Shown piece after piece: positions 52,083-60,748 of a stretch of 64,000 bases of DNA. Made by a program: the position numbers and the translations under genes. The stretch is from Streptomyces spinoverrucosus (GTDB lineage: Bacteria; Actinomycetota; Actinomycetes; Streptomycetales; Streptomycetaceae). The stretch lies in NCBI RefSeq assembly GCF_006539505.1, contig NZ_BJND01000037.1, positions 45,660-109,659 of the forward strand, in the 5' to 3' direction. The first letter of the stretch is position 1. Each line of letters opens with the position of its first letter. The notes under the pieces were generated by a model that saw only the letters and a program-made list of their open reading frames with translations, was not told the DNA's origin and searched no databases.

Positions 52083-53030
52083 GTGGCCGTAGCCTCCGAC
52101 CAGACCGCCCCTGCCCCTTCCTCCCACACGAGCGGCACGAGCGGTACGACGCTCAGCGCGCCGATCCCCAGGAACACCGCCCTCGGCCTCGCGCTCGCCG
52201 CGCTCGCCACCCTCGTCTGGTCCGGCAGCTTCGTCACCTCCCGTGCCCTGCACGACAGCGTCCCGCCCGTCCAGCACGCCTTCTGGCGTTGGGTGGTGGC
52301 GCTGGTCGTCGTCGCGCCCTTCGGGGCCCGGCAGGCCTGGCGGCAGCGGCGGGTGATCCGTCGGCACGCCGGGTTCGTCCTGCTGGCCTCGCTGCTCGGC
52401 GTCACCCTCTACAACACCTTCGTCAACGAGGCCGGCCGCACCACCCCCGCCGCCACCATGGGCATGATCATGGCCGCGTCGCCGGTGCTGATGGCGCTGT
52501 TCGAGCGCGCGAGCGGCGTACGGCTCGGTGGGCGCCGGGTCGCCGGGCTGCTCGTTGCCTGCGGGGGCGTGTTGCTGCTGGTCGGTGAGGGTGCCGACGT
52601 CGGACCCGGTGACGCCTGGATGATCGCGGCCACCTGCTGTTTCGCGGCGTACAGCGCGCTGTTGCGCCGCAAGCCCGCCGAGCTGGGCGGTGCGGGTTTC
52701 CTGTTCACCACCTTCCTCGTCGGCGCCGTGCTGCTGCTGCCCGCGCAGGGCGTGAGCCTCGCCGTGCAGGGCGGTTTCGAGCCGTCGTACGAGACTGTGC
52801 TGCCTGTTCTCTACGTCGGGATCGTCTCGTCCGCCGTCGCCTTCTTCGCGTGGAACAAGGCGATTGCGCTGGTCGGGGCGGCGCGTGCCGGGGTCGTCTA
52901 CTACCTGCAGCCGGTGTGCGTGGCCCTGCTCTCCTGGGTGCTGCTGGGGGAGGGGACCGGGTGGGGGCAGGTGCTGTGCATGGGGCTCATCGTGGGCGGG
53001 GTCGTGCTCGGGGCTGCCGGGCGGCGCTGA
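52083..53030 (+). CDS. EamA/DMT-family transporter
   Basis: A 315-residue membrane exporter with ten helices in two EamA repeats (ATLVWSGSFVTSRALHD in the first, FFAWNKAIALVGAARAGVVY near the end of the second). Such proteins export amino acids or other metabolites. GTG 52083 is chosen for AAAGGA about 8 nt upstream. An ATG ten codons earlier is possible. The lysR gene starts 18 nt after the stop. Confidence 0.9.
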   Translation: MAVASDQTAPAPSSHTSGTSGTTLSAPIPRNTALGLALAALATLVWSGSFVTSRALHDSVPPVQHAFWRWVVALVVVAPFGARQAWRQRRVIRRHAGFVLLASLLGVTLYNTFVNEAGRTTPAATMGMIMAASPVLMALFERASGVRLGGRRVAGLLVACGGVLLLVGEGADVGPGDAWMIAATCCFAAYSALLRRKPAELGGAGFLFTTFLVGAVLLLPAQGVSLAVQGGFEPSYETVLPVLYVGIVSSAVAFFAWNKAIALVGAARAGVVYYLQPVCVALLSWVLLGEGTGWGQVLCMGLIVGGVVLGAAGRR

Positions 53031-53048
53031 GCTGTAGGTTTCCGTTCC

Positions 53049-53948
53049 ATGGTCGAGTGGGACATCCGGAAGCTGCAGATCCTGCGGACGTTGCGGGAGC
53101 GGGGGACGGTGACCGCGACCGCCGAGGCGTTGCGGATGACGCCCTCGGCGGTTTCGCAGCAGCTGACCAATCTGTCCAAACAGCTCGGCGTGCCGTTGCT
53201 GGAGGCGCAGGGGCGGCGGGTGCGGCTCACCGATGCGGCGCGGCTGGTGTTGCGGCATGCGGAGGCGGTGTTCGAGCAACTGGAGCGGGCGGACGCCGAG
53301 TTGGCGGCGTACGTCCAGGGCGAGGCAGGAGAGGTACGGGTGGGCGCCTTCTCCACCGCCGTACCGGCACTGGTCGTACCGGCCGTGCGGGCGCTGCGGG
53401 AAGCACACCCCGCGCTCACCGTGCGGGTGCGGGAGGCCGAGGCGCAGGAGGCGTACGAGTTGCTCGGCGCCGGCGAGGTGGACCTCGCCCTGTCGCTGGC
53501 GGCGCAGGCGCCGAGCGCGGCCGACCCCCGGTTCAGCTCGGTGCCGCTGCTCGCCGACCCGCTGGACCTCGCGCTGCCCCGCGACCATCCACTGGCGGCG
53601 GCGCGGAGGGTGCGGCTCGCCGACCTCGCCGCCGAACCATGGATCTTCGGTGGCAGCGGCCCCTGGTCGGACATCACCCGCGCGGCCTGCGAGGCGGCCG
53701 GTTTCCGCCCGCACCAGGGGCACTCGGCGGCCGGCTGGACCGCGATCCTGGCGATGGTGGAGGCGGGGATGGGGGTGGCGCTGGTGCCTCGGATGGCGGC
53801 CGTGCGGAGGGAGGGCGTGGTGATGCGGGAGTTGGCGATCGACCGGCCTCGGCGGCACGTGCTGGCGGCGGTGCGGAGAGGGGCCGAGGCGGGGGCTGCG
53901 GGGAGAGCGCTGGGGGCGTTGCGGGAGGTCGCGGCCGGGCTGGGGTGA
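53049..53948 (+). CDS. LysR-family transcriptional regulator
   Basis: A 299-residue regulator. The N-terminal HTH has RKLQILRTLRERGTVTATAE and TPSAVSQQLTNLSKQLGV. The substrate-binding domain starts near residue 90 with VRVGAFSTAVPALVVPAV. It follows the EamA gene in the same direction and probably controls it. The usual LysR layout is divergent, so this same-strand order is slightly unusual. Confidence 0.92.
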   Translation: MVEWDIRKLQILRTLRERGTVTATAEALRMTPSAVSQQLTNLSKQLGVPLLEAQGRRVRLTDAARLVLRHAEAVFEQLERADAELAAYVQGEAGEVRVGAFSTAVPALVVPAVRALREAHPALTVRVREAEAQEAYELLGAGEVDLALSLAAQAPSAADPRFSSVPLLADPLDLALPRDHPLAAARRVRLADLAAEPWIFGGSGPWSDITRAACEAAGFRPHQGHSAAGWTAILAMVEAGMGVALVPRMAAVRREGVVMRELAIDRPRRHVLAAVRRGAEAGAAGRALGALREVAAGLG

Positions 53949-54026
53949 AGGTGCTCGGCGTCCCCGGGCGGGGGTCGGTTCGCTCGCCCGCGCAGGCGGG
54001 GTGCCTTCCCAGTCTCGCGGCAACGA

Positions 54027-54470
54027 CTACCTACGTGGCACCCGCACCATGAACACATCCACCGGATCCTCGGACTCGACCGCGAACCCATGACGCTCAT
54101 ACAGCCGCCGCGCCGGACTCCCCTGCAGGACGTTCAGCCGGACCAGGACGCCGTCGCGGTCGCACCGCTCCAGCAGGGTCCGTAGCACCGCCCCGCCGAT
54201 GCCGGCGCCCTGCAGATGCGGGGCCAGGTAGAAGTGCTCCAGCCAGTGGGCGGCCTCGGTCGGCCGTAGGGACACGCAGCCCGCGAACGCGCCGCCCACC
54301 TCGATCACCCAGGTGTGCTCCGGCACGAACCCGTCCCGCAGCCGCTGCCGGACCCGGCGCTCGTCGTACCGCCCGAGCCGCTCCAGATCCCCCCGCAGCA
54401 CCACGGCCCGCAACTCGGCCACCGCCTCGACATCCGCCCCCGATGCCGGCCGCATCTCCCAGTCCCCCAT
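54027..54470 (-). CDS. GNAT-family N-acetyltransferase
   Basis: A 147-residue acetyl-CoA dependent acetyltransferase. Motif A LAPHLQGAGIGGAVLRTLLE binds acetyl-CoA, and LNVLQGSPARRLYERHGF is motif B. The substrate is unknown. ATG 54470 is chosen by family start (GDWEMRPASGADVEAV). It is convergent with lysR. Confidence 0.88.
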   Translation of the reverse strand: MGDWEMRPASGADVEAVAELRAVVLRGDLERLGRYDERRVRQRLRDGFVPEHTWVIEVGGAFAGCVSLRPTEAAHWLEHFYLAPHLQGAGIGGAVLRTLLERCDRDGVLVRLNVLQGSPARRLYERHGFAVESEDPVDVFMVRVPRR

Positions 54471-54558
54471 GATCACCACACTATCCCGGGCCCACGCCAA
54501 GGGGCGCCCCCGAGCCGAGCTCGTCGGGCGCCCCGTCGGCGTGCCGTACAACCCAGTC

Positions 54559-57141
54559 CTAGCCCTGAGCCCCCGCCGCCGCATCCGCCCCCTGCGCCCG
54601 CAGCGCGCGCTCGATGCCCGCGCGCGACTCCGACACCAGCCGCCGCAGCGCCGCGCTCGGGTCCGCGGTCGACAGCCACTCGTCCGTCTTCGCCAGGGTG
54701 TGCGCGGTGACCTGGACCGCCGGGTACAGGCCCACCGCGATCTGCTGGGCCATCTCGTGGGAGCGGGAGTCCCACACGGCCTTCACCGACTCGAAGTACT
54801 TGTCGGTGTACGGCGCGAGCAGCTCCCGCTGGTCCGTCTGGACGAAGCCGGAGATGACCGCCTCCTGGACGGCGTTCGGGAGCTTGTCGGACTCGACGAC
54901 CGAGGCCCAGGCCTCCGCCTTCGCCTCCGGCGTCGGGCGGGCGGCGCGGGCGGTGGCGGCGTGACGTTCACCGGCCGCCGTCTTGTCGCGCTCGTACTCG
55001 CCCGCGATCTCCGCCTCGTCGAAGCGGCCCACGGCAGCGAGCCGCTGAACGAACGCCCAGCGCAGCTCCGTGTCCACGACCAGGCCAGTGATCGTCTGCG
55101 ACCCGTCCAGCAGCGCCTGAAGCAGATCCAGCTGCTCCGGCGTCCGCGCGGTGGCCGCGAAGGCGCGCGCCCAGGCCAGCTGGTGGTCGCCGCCCGGCTC
55201 GGCGGCGCGCAGGTGCGCCAGCGTGGCGTCCGTCCAGCGGGTCAGCAGCGCCTCCCGGGCGGCCGGGTCGGCGTACAGGTCGATCGCCAGCTTCACCTGC
55301 CGCTGCAGCGACTGCACCACGCCGATGTCCGACTCCTTGCCGATGCCGGACAGGACGAGGGACAGGTAGTCGCGGGTGGCGAGTTCCGCGTCGCGCGTCA
55401 TGTCCCACGCCGACGCCCAGCACAGCGCCCGCGGCAGCGACGACTCGAAGTCGCCGAGGTGGTCGGTGACGAAGGCCAGCGACTGCTCGTCGAGGCGGAC
55501 CTTCGCGTACGACAGGTCGTCGTCGTTCAGCAGGACGACGCTCGGACGCGGGCGCCCCACCAGCTGCGGTACGGCCGTCAGCTCGCCGTCGACGTCCAGC
55601 TCGATGCGCTCGTCGCGCACCAGCTTCCCGGCGTCGTAGTCCATCTCGTACAGCCCGACCGCGATCCGGTGCGGACGCAGCGTCGGCTCGCCCTTCGCGC
55701 CCGTGGGCAGCGCCGGCGCCTCCTGCCGGATCGCGAAGGACGTGATGACACCGTTCGCGTCCGTCTCGATCTCCGGGCGCAGGATGTTGATCCCGGCCGT
55801 CTCCAGCCACAGCTTCGACCAGGTCTTCAGGTCCCGCCCGGAGGTCTCCTCCAGCGCGGTCAGCAGGTCGGCCAGGCGCGTGTTGCGGTAGGCGTGGCGC
55901 TTGAAGTAGGCCTGCACGCCCCGGAAGAACTCGTCCTGCCCGACGTACGCGACGAGCTGCTTCAGTACGGAGGCGCCCTTGGCGTACGTGATGCCGTCGA
56001 AGTTGACCAGCACGTCGTCCAGGTCGCGGATCTCCGCCATGATCGGGTGCGTGGACGGCAGCTGGTCCTGGCGGTACGCCCACGTCTTCATGGAGTTGGC
56101 GAACGTCGTCCACGCGTGCGGCCAGCGCGACGCGGGCGCCGCGGCCTGGCAGGCGATGGACGTGTACGTGGCGAACGACTCGTTCAGCCACAGGTCGTTC
56201 CACCACTCCATGGTGACCAGGTCGCCGAACCACATGTGGGCCAGCTCGTGCAGGATGGTCTCGGCACGCGTCTCGTACGCCGCGTCCGTCACCTTCGAGC
56301 GGAAGACGTACTGGTCGCGGATGGTCACCGCGCCCGCGTTCTCCATCGCGCCCGCGTTGAACTCCGGCACGAACAGCTGGTCGTACTTCTGGAACGGGTA
56401 CGCGTAGTCGAACTTCTCCTGGAACCACTCGAAGCCCTGCCGGGTCACCTCGAAGATCGCGTCCGAGTCGAGGTACTCGGCCAGCGACGGACGGCAGTAG
56501 ATGCCGAGCGGGACGGACTGGCCGTCCTTCTCGTACACGCTGTGCACACTGTGGTACGGGCCGACGATCAGAGCCGTGATGTACGTCGAGATGCGCGGCG
56601 TCGGCTCGAAGACCCAGACGCTGTCCTTGGGCTCGGGCGTGGGCGAGTTGGAGATGACGGTCCAGCCCTCGGGCGCCCGCACGGTGAACTGGAAGGTCGC
56701 CTTCAGGTCCGGCTGCTCGAAGGACGCGAACACGCGACGGGCGTCCGGCACCTCGAACTGGGTGTAGAGGTAGGCCTGGTCGTCGACCGGGTCGACGAAC
56801 TTGTGCAGGCCCTCGCCGGTGTTGGTGTACGCGCAGTCGGCGACCACCCGCAGCACGTTCCGGCCCTCCAGCAGGCCGGGCAGGGCGATCCGGGAGTCCT
56901 TGAAGACCGCGCCGGGGTCGAGCGGGTCGCCGTTCAGAGTGATCTCGTGGACCGTCGGCGCCACCAGGTCGATGAAGGACTCGCCACCGTTCTCGGCAAC
57001 GTCGAAGCGCACGGTGGTCACGGACCGGAACGTGTCGCCCTCCTGCGCCCCGGAGAGGTCGAGATCGATCTCGTACGAGTCAACGGTGAGCAGCTTCGCC
57101 CGCTGCTGCGCCTCTTCGCGAGTCAGGTTTGTGCCAGGCAC
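54559..57141 (-). CDS. pepN: Aminopeptidase N (M1 zinc metallopeptidase)
   Basis: A 860-residue cytoplasmic peptidase removing N-terminal residues from peptides. The N-terminal beta domain covers about 1-190. GAMENAGAV near residue 265 binds the free amino end. HELAHMWFGDLVTMEWWNDLWLNE near 300 gives the HExxH-x18-E zinc site. The C-terminal ERAP1-like helical domain is complete. The GTG start has GAGGAG about 10 nt upstream. Length is normal for the actinobacterial enzyme. Confidence 0.95.
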   Translation of the reverse strand: MPGTNLTREEAQQRAKLLTVDSYEIDLDLSGAQEGDTFRSVTTVRFDVAENGGESFIDLVAPTVHEITLNGDPLDPGAVFKDSRIALPGLLEGRNVLRVVADCAYTNTGEGLHKFVDPVDDQAYLYTQFEVPDARRVFASFEQPDLKATFQFTVRAPEGWTVISNSPTPEPKDSVWVFEPTPRISTYITALIVGPYHSVHSVYEKDGQSVPLGIYCRPSLAEYLDSDAIFEVTRQGFEWFQEKFDYAYPFQKYDQLFVPEFNAGAMENAGAVTIRDQYVFRSKVTDAAYETRAETILHELAHMWFGDLVTMEWWNDLWLNESFATYTSIACQAAAPASRWPHAWTTFANSMKTWAYRQDQLPSTHPIMAEIRDLDDVLVNFDGITYAKGASVLKQLVAYVGQDEFFRGVQAYFKRHAYRNTRLADLLTALEETSGRDLKTWSKLWLETAGINILRPEIETDANGVITSFAIRQEAPALPTGAKGEPTLRPHRIAVGLYEMDYDAGKLVRDERIELDVDGELTAVPQLVGRPRPSVVLLNDDDLSYAKVRLDEQSLAFVTDHLGDFESSLPRALCWASAWDMTRDAELATRDYLSLVLSGIGKESDIGVVQSLQRQVKLAIDLYADPAAREALLTRWTDATLAHLRAAEPGGDHQLAWARAFAATARTPEQLDLLQALLDGSQTITGLVVDTELRWAFVQRLAAVGRFDEAEIAGEYERDKTAAGERHAATARAARPTPEAKAEAWASVVESDKLPNAVQEAVISGFVQTDQRELLAPYTDKYFESVKAVWDSRSHEMAQQIAVGLYPAVQVTAHTLAKTDEWLSTADPSAALRRLVSESRAGIERALRAQGADAAAGAQG

Positions 57142-57253
57142 GCGGTCATCTCCTCGTTATGTGTCGGTTGCGCCATCCTTCCACGCGACCTGCGGCGAAC
57201 GCGATGTCCATTTCCCGCCGGTGGGCGGGGCGGCCACGCGCGAATCTGGGCCC

Positions 57254-57727
57254 ATGACGACGTACATCGCACGACCGATCGAACCGCCGGTCCTGAAGGA
57301 GCTGCGTTCTGCTGACGACGCGGGACGCGAGATGGTTCCCGTGACGGACGAGGAAGGTGGGGCGCCACTGCGCTGCTGCCTGCGCCGCAGCGTGCCGGGG
57401 GAGCGGATCGCCCTGGTCTCGTACGCCCCACTGCGCCGCTGGGCCGCGGAGACGGGGGCCGATCCGGGGGCGTACGACGAACAGGGCCCCGTCTTCATCC
57501 ATGCGGAGGAATGCGGGGGCCCCGCGCTGGACGGCCTCCCCTTCACCAACGCCCACCGCACCCTCCGCCGCTACTCGGCCGAGGGCCGCATCGTCGGCGG
57601 ACGGCTGGTCGAGAACGGCTTCGAGGCGGCCCTCGTAAACGCGTTCGACGACCCGGAGGTGGCGCTCGTCCACGTCCGGGCCGTCGAGTACGGCTGTTTC
57701 CTCTACGAGGTCCGCAGGGACCAGTAG
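57254..57727 (+). CDS. DUF1203-type protein
   Basis: A 157-residue soluble protein of the DUF1203 type: RPIEPPVLKELRSADDAGRE, then GGAPLRCCLRRSVPGERIAL and SYAPLRRW, with later FIHAEECGG. The conserved Cys, His and Arg residues suggest a small catalytic or binding site, but no activity is established. It is divergent from pepN. Confidence 0.88.
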   Translation: MTTYIARPIEPPVLKELRSADDAGREMVPVTDEEGGAPLRCCLRRSVPGERIALVSYAPLRRWAAETGADPGAYDEQGPVFIHAEECGGPALDGLPFTNAHRTLRRYSAEGRIVGGRLVENGFEAALVNAFDDPEVALVHVRAVEYGCFLYEVRRDQ

Positions 57728-57741
57728 GCGATCCGCAGGGA

Positions 57742-58770
57742 CTAGGAGGCCGCCTTGGTGGTCAGCTCCGCCGCCACCAGCTCCGCGATCTGCACCGCGT
57801 TCAGCGCGGCGCCCTTGCGCAGGTTGTCGCTGGAGACGAACAGCGCGAGCCCGTTCTCCACCGTCTCGTCGCGGCGGATCCGGCCGACGTACGACGGGTC
57901 CTGACCGGCCGCCTGGAGCGGGGTCGGCACGTCGGCCAGGGCCACGCCGGGGGCGCCGGCCAGCAGCTCCTTGGCGCGCTCGACGCTGATCGGGCGGGCG
58001 AAACGGGCGTTGACCTGGAGCGAGTGGCCGGTGAAGACCGGGACGCGCACGCAGGTGCCGGAGACCTTCAGCTCGGGGACCTCAAGGATCTTGCGGGACT
58101 CGTTGCGGAGCTTCTGCTCCTCGTCGGTCTCGTGCAGACCGTCGTCGACGATCGAACCGGCCAGCGGCAGCACGTTGTACGCGATCGGCGCGACGTACTT
58201 GTTCGGCGCCGGGTACTCGGCCGCCGAGCCGTCGTGGGTGAGCTTCGGCGCGTCCTCGCCGACCTTCTTGACCTGCTCGAACAGCTCGTCGACACCGGCG
58301 AGACCGGAGCCGGAGACCGCCTGGTACGTGGCCACGACCAGGGCTTCCAGCCCCGCCTCCTCGTGCAGCGGCTTCAGCACCGGCATCGCGGCCATCGTCG
58401 TGCAGTTCGGGTTGGCGATGATGCCCTTGGGGCGGCTCGCGATCGCGTGCGGGTTCACCTCGGACACCACCAGCGGCACCTCCGGGTCCCGACGCCAGGC
58501 GGAGGAGTTGTCGATCACGACCGCGCCCTGCCCGGCGACCTTCTCGGCCAGCGCCTTGGAGGTCGCGCCGCCCGCGGAGAACAGGACGATGTCCAGGCCG
58601 GTGTAGTCGGCCGTCGACGCGTCCTCCACCGTCACGCCGTCCAGGACCGTCCCCGCCGAACGGGCCGAGGCGAACAGACGCAGCTCCGTCACCGGAAAGT
58701 CGCGCTCCGTGAGGATCCTGCGCATGACCGTGCCGACCTGACCGGTGGCTCCGACGATTCCGACCCTCAC
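57742..58770 (-). CDS. asd: Aspartate-semialdehyde dehydrogenase
   Basis: A 342-residue enzyme that reduces aspartyl phosphate to aspartate semialdehyde with NADPH, leading to lysine/diaminopimelate, threonine and methionine. VGIVGATGQVG binds NADP, PNCTTMAAM holds the active-site Cys, and VRVPVFTGHS and NARFARPISVERA are family features. GTG 58770 has AAAGGAG 5 nt upstream. It has no aspartokinase neighbour here. Confidence 0.95.
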   Translation of the reverse strand: MRVGIVGATGQVGTVMRRILTERDFPVTELRLFASARSAGTVLDGVTVEDASTADYTGLDIVLFSAGGATSKALAEKVAGQGAVVIDNSSAWRRDPEVPLVVSEVNPHAIASRPKGIIANPNCTTMAAMPVLKPLHEEAGLEALVVATYQAVSGSGLAGVDELFEQVKKVGEDAPKLTHDGSAAEYPAPNKYVAPIAYNVLPLAGSIVDDGLHETDEEQKLRNESRKILEVPELKVSGTCVRVPVFTGHSLQVNARFARPISVERAKELLAGAPGVALADVPTPLQAAGQDPSYVGRIRRDETVENGLALFVSSDNLRKGAALNAVQIAELVAAELTTKAAS

Positions 58771-58998
58771 GACGACTCCTTTGCGTGGCTTACGGGGCGC
58801 CCCTTCCCTGACCGGGGCCTTTCCATCATGCGGGGCACCTGGGCCCCTGTGTCCAATCCTTTGGGCTTGTGCCCGCGTAGTGGGACGAGGCCTCCGTGAC
58901 ATACGCCACTGATGACTGCCCCGCGGGCGGGTCGAACGTTTCCGCCCGTCCCGGCGTCATAGGGGAAACGCAGACCTCGTGCGAGGAGAGGGGGTGCG

Positions 58999-59538
58999 GT
59001 GCTGCGCGGAAAGGCGCGCCGCGGCCAGGGGGGCGACGTACACGGTGATGTCGGGGATCCCTTGGACGCGGCCCAGGAGCGCCGGGTGCGGGCGGTGCTC
59101 GCGCTCGGCGGGGTGCCGCAGGCGGACCTGCCGGACGGGGTGCAGCAGGTACGCCTGCGGCTGCTGGAGCGGGCCGCCGACGGCCGCGAGGCACCGCGCG
59201 ACGTCTCCGCGTGGGCGGCGGTCGTCGCCTCCAACCTCGCCATGGACTGGCACCGTGCCAAACGCCGGCAGGAGCGCCTCGGGGAACGCCTGGCGTCGCT
59301 GCGCCAGCTGGAGCACCCCTCCGGCGAGGACACCAGCCTGCTGTCCCTCGCGGTAGCCCAGGGCCTGGACGAGCTGCCCGACGCCCAGCGTCAGGTCCTC
59401 GTCCTGCGCTTCTACGCCGATCTGCCCGTCCGCTCGATAGCCGACGAACTCGGCATCCCGGAGGGCACGGTCAAGAGCAGGCTGCACACGGCGGTACGGG
59501 CCCTGCGCGCCCGCCTGCACGAGGACGAGGTGGTGTGA
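58999..59538 (+). CDS. ECF sigma factor
   Basis: A 179-residue extracytoplasmic-function sigma factor. Region 2 is modified (VQQVRLRLLERAADG, AAVVASNLAMDWHRAKRRQE) and region 4 is clear (ELPDAQRQVLVLRFYADLPV, SIADELGIPEGTVKSRLHTA). GTG 58999 has a GAGGGGG stretch upstream. The membrane-protein gene begins 1 nt after its stop, the usual sigma/anti-sigma arrangement. Confidence 0.9.
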   Translation: MLRGKARRGQGGDVHGDVGDPLDAAQERRVRAVLALGGVPQADLPDGVQQVRLRLLERAADGREAPRDVSAWAAVVASNLAMDWHRAKRRQERLGERLASLRQLEHPSGEDTSLLSLAVAQGLDELPDAQRQVLVLRFYADLPVRSIADELGIPEGTVKSRLHTAVRALRARLHEDEVV

Positions 59539-59539
59539 G

Positions 59540-60271
59540 GTGACCGTCGACCGTGACGGGCGGGGCGGCTTCGACAGCGACCCGCTGATGGCCGTCATCA
59601 CCGGCGAGCGGCTGCCCGACGCGGCCCGCGCCGACGCCGCCTTCATGGCCGAGCACCGGTCGGCGGCGGCGGACGTGGCGCTGCTGCGGCAGCAGCTGGG
59701 GCTGATCGGCGAGGCGCTGACGGAGGAGGCCCCGGAGGAACCGTCGAAGGCCCCGTCGCCGCCGGTCCGGATACGACCACACCGCCGCCGCCCCTTCGCC
59801 CTCGCCCTCGGCGCGGTCGGGGTCGCGGCCGCCGGGGCGATGGTGGTGGGCCTGGGCTGGCTGCTCGGCCAGGCAGGCGGCGGCGTGACAGAGACCTCCG
59901 GGGCCGCCGCCGACAGCGCCGAGTCCGACTCCTCCAGCACCGCCGGCCCCCTCGGCTCCCCCGAGTACCTCGCCTGCGCCCGCCTGGTCGCCGAGGGCGA
60001 GGTGACGGACACCCACCCCGTCCCCGGCACCGGCGAGGAACGCGTCACCCTGGAGGTGACCCACTCCTACAAACCGACGCGGGGCAACACCGAGATCACG
60101 TTCGCGATCCCCACGAGCGCCGGCCTCGACAAGGGCGAGCAGATCCTCATCGCCATCCGCCGCGACAGCGCGACCCCCGACTTCTGGCTCGCCGGCGAGA
60201 CCGCGATCGCCGCCCAACGCCCGCTGCTCATTGAGACGTTGCCGCAAGCGGGCACAACACCCTGCGAATAG
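59540..60271 (+). CDS. Single-pass membrane protein, likely anti-sigma partner
   Basis: A 243-residue protein. A short cytoplasmic N-terminus (about 1-85) precedes one membrane helix (FALALGAVGVAAAGAMVVGL) and an extracellular domain with two Cys (LACARLV and the C-terminal TPCE). No HxxxCxxC zinc anti-sigma motif is present in the N-terminal part, so if it restrains the sigma factor it does so by a different interface. Coupling to the sigma gene (1-nt gap) supports that role. The extracellular part could sense redox state or envelope stress. Confidence 0.82.
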   Translation: MTVDRDGRGGFDSDPLMAVITGERLPDAARADAAFMAEHRSAAADVALLRQQLGLIGEALTEEAPEEPSKAPSPPVRIRPHRRRPFALALGAVGVAAAGAMVVGLGWLLGQAGGGVTETSGAAADSAESDSSSTAGPLGSPEYLACARLVAEGEVTDTHPVPGTGEERVTLEVTHSYKPTRGNTEITFAIPTSAGLDKGEQILIAIRRDSATPDFWLAGETAIAAQRPLLIETLPQAGTTPCE

Positions 60272-60275
60272 AAGA

Positions 60276-60305
60276 AAGGCGGGCGCCCACCCGGACGCCC
60301 GCCTT
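60276..60305 (+). terminator. Rho-independent terminator
   Basis: AAGGCGGGCG (60276-60285) pairs with CGCCCGCCTT (60296-60305) around a 10-nt loop, directly after the sigma/membrane-protein operon. Confidence 0.88.
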
Positions 60306-60438
60306 CTCATGCACAGGTCGCAGGTCGTTGAGCCGACCCGACGCGCCCCACCCACCGGCCCGCAAGCCGCTTGGCTCACCCGGCGTGCATACGACCCGCT
60401 GACGCGCCCGCCCGCCCCGGCCAACTGCCCAGCCCACT

Positions 60439-60458
60439 CCCAGGTCGGCCGACCTGGG
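60439..60458. repeat. 20-bp perfect palindrome
   Basis: CCCAGGTCGGCCGACCTGGG is fully self-complementary with no loop. It could be a dimer-binding operator or part of the structured region that follows. Confidence 0.7.
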
Positions 60459-60496
60459 CCACCCGCCTTTCCGGGCCGCTCGCTCGCTTCTTCCCC

Positions 60497-60583
60497 GTGC
60501 TGCAGCGAGCCGAGTCAAGGGTCGGCCGAAGGCCGATCGGCGAAGCCGACGCGAAGCGTCCTTTACTCGGCTCGCGGAAGCAC
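60497..60583. ncRNA. Cloverleaf-like nested inverted repeat, possible structured RNA or DNA element
   Basis: Outer stem 60506-60520 with 60560-60574 (15 bp, one mismatch), extended beyond a 5x5 internal loop by GTGC (60497-60500) with GCAC (60580-60583). Inside are three hairpins in a row, each with a GAA loop: TCGGCC (522-527) with GGCCGA (531-536), TCGGC (537-541) with GCCGA (545-549), and CGC (550-552) with GCG (556-558), all offset from 60000. Almost no base is unpaired. No protein is encoded. Whether it acts as RNA or as extruded DNA is not known. Confidence 0.5.
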
Positions 60584-60748
60584 GACACTTCCAAAGAAGC
60601 GGGCGGCCCCGACGGCCCCCTCGCCATCGGCCCGCGCGGCAACACCGCCAGGCAGGCTCAGACCGTCCTGGGCGACGTCCGGGCACAGGAACCAGTCCAG
60701 TTCGGCGGCGACGCGGGATGCGCACCCGCTTGCTGAAATAGCCCACGG

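Larger units (their letters stand above)
60306..60748. other. Gene-free palindrome-rich stretch
   Basis: These 443 bases have no coding frame with normal Streptomyces third-base bias or a known domain. They hold a 20-bp perfect palindrome (60439-60458) and an elaborate nested inverted repeat (60497-60583), listed separately. Confidence 0.6.
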
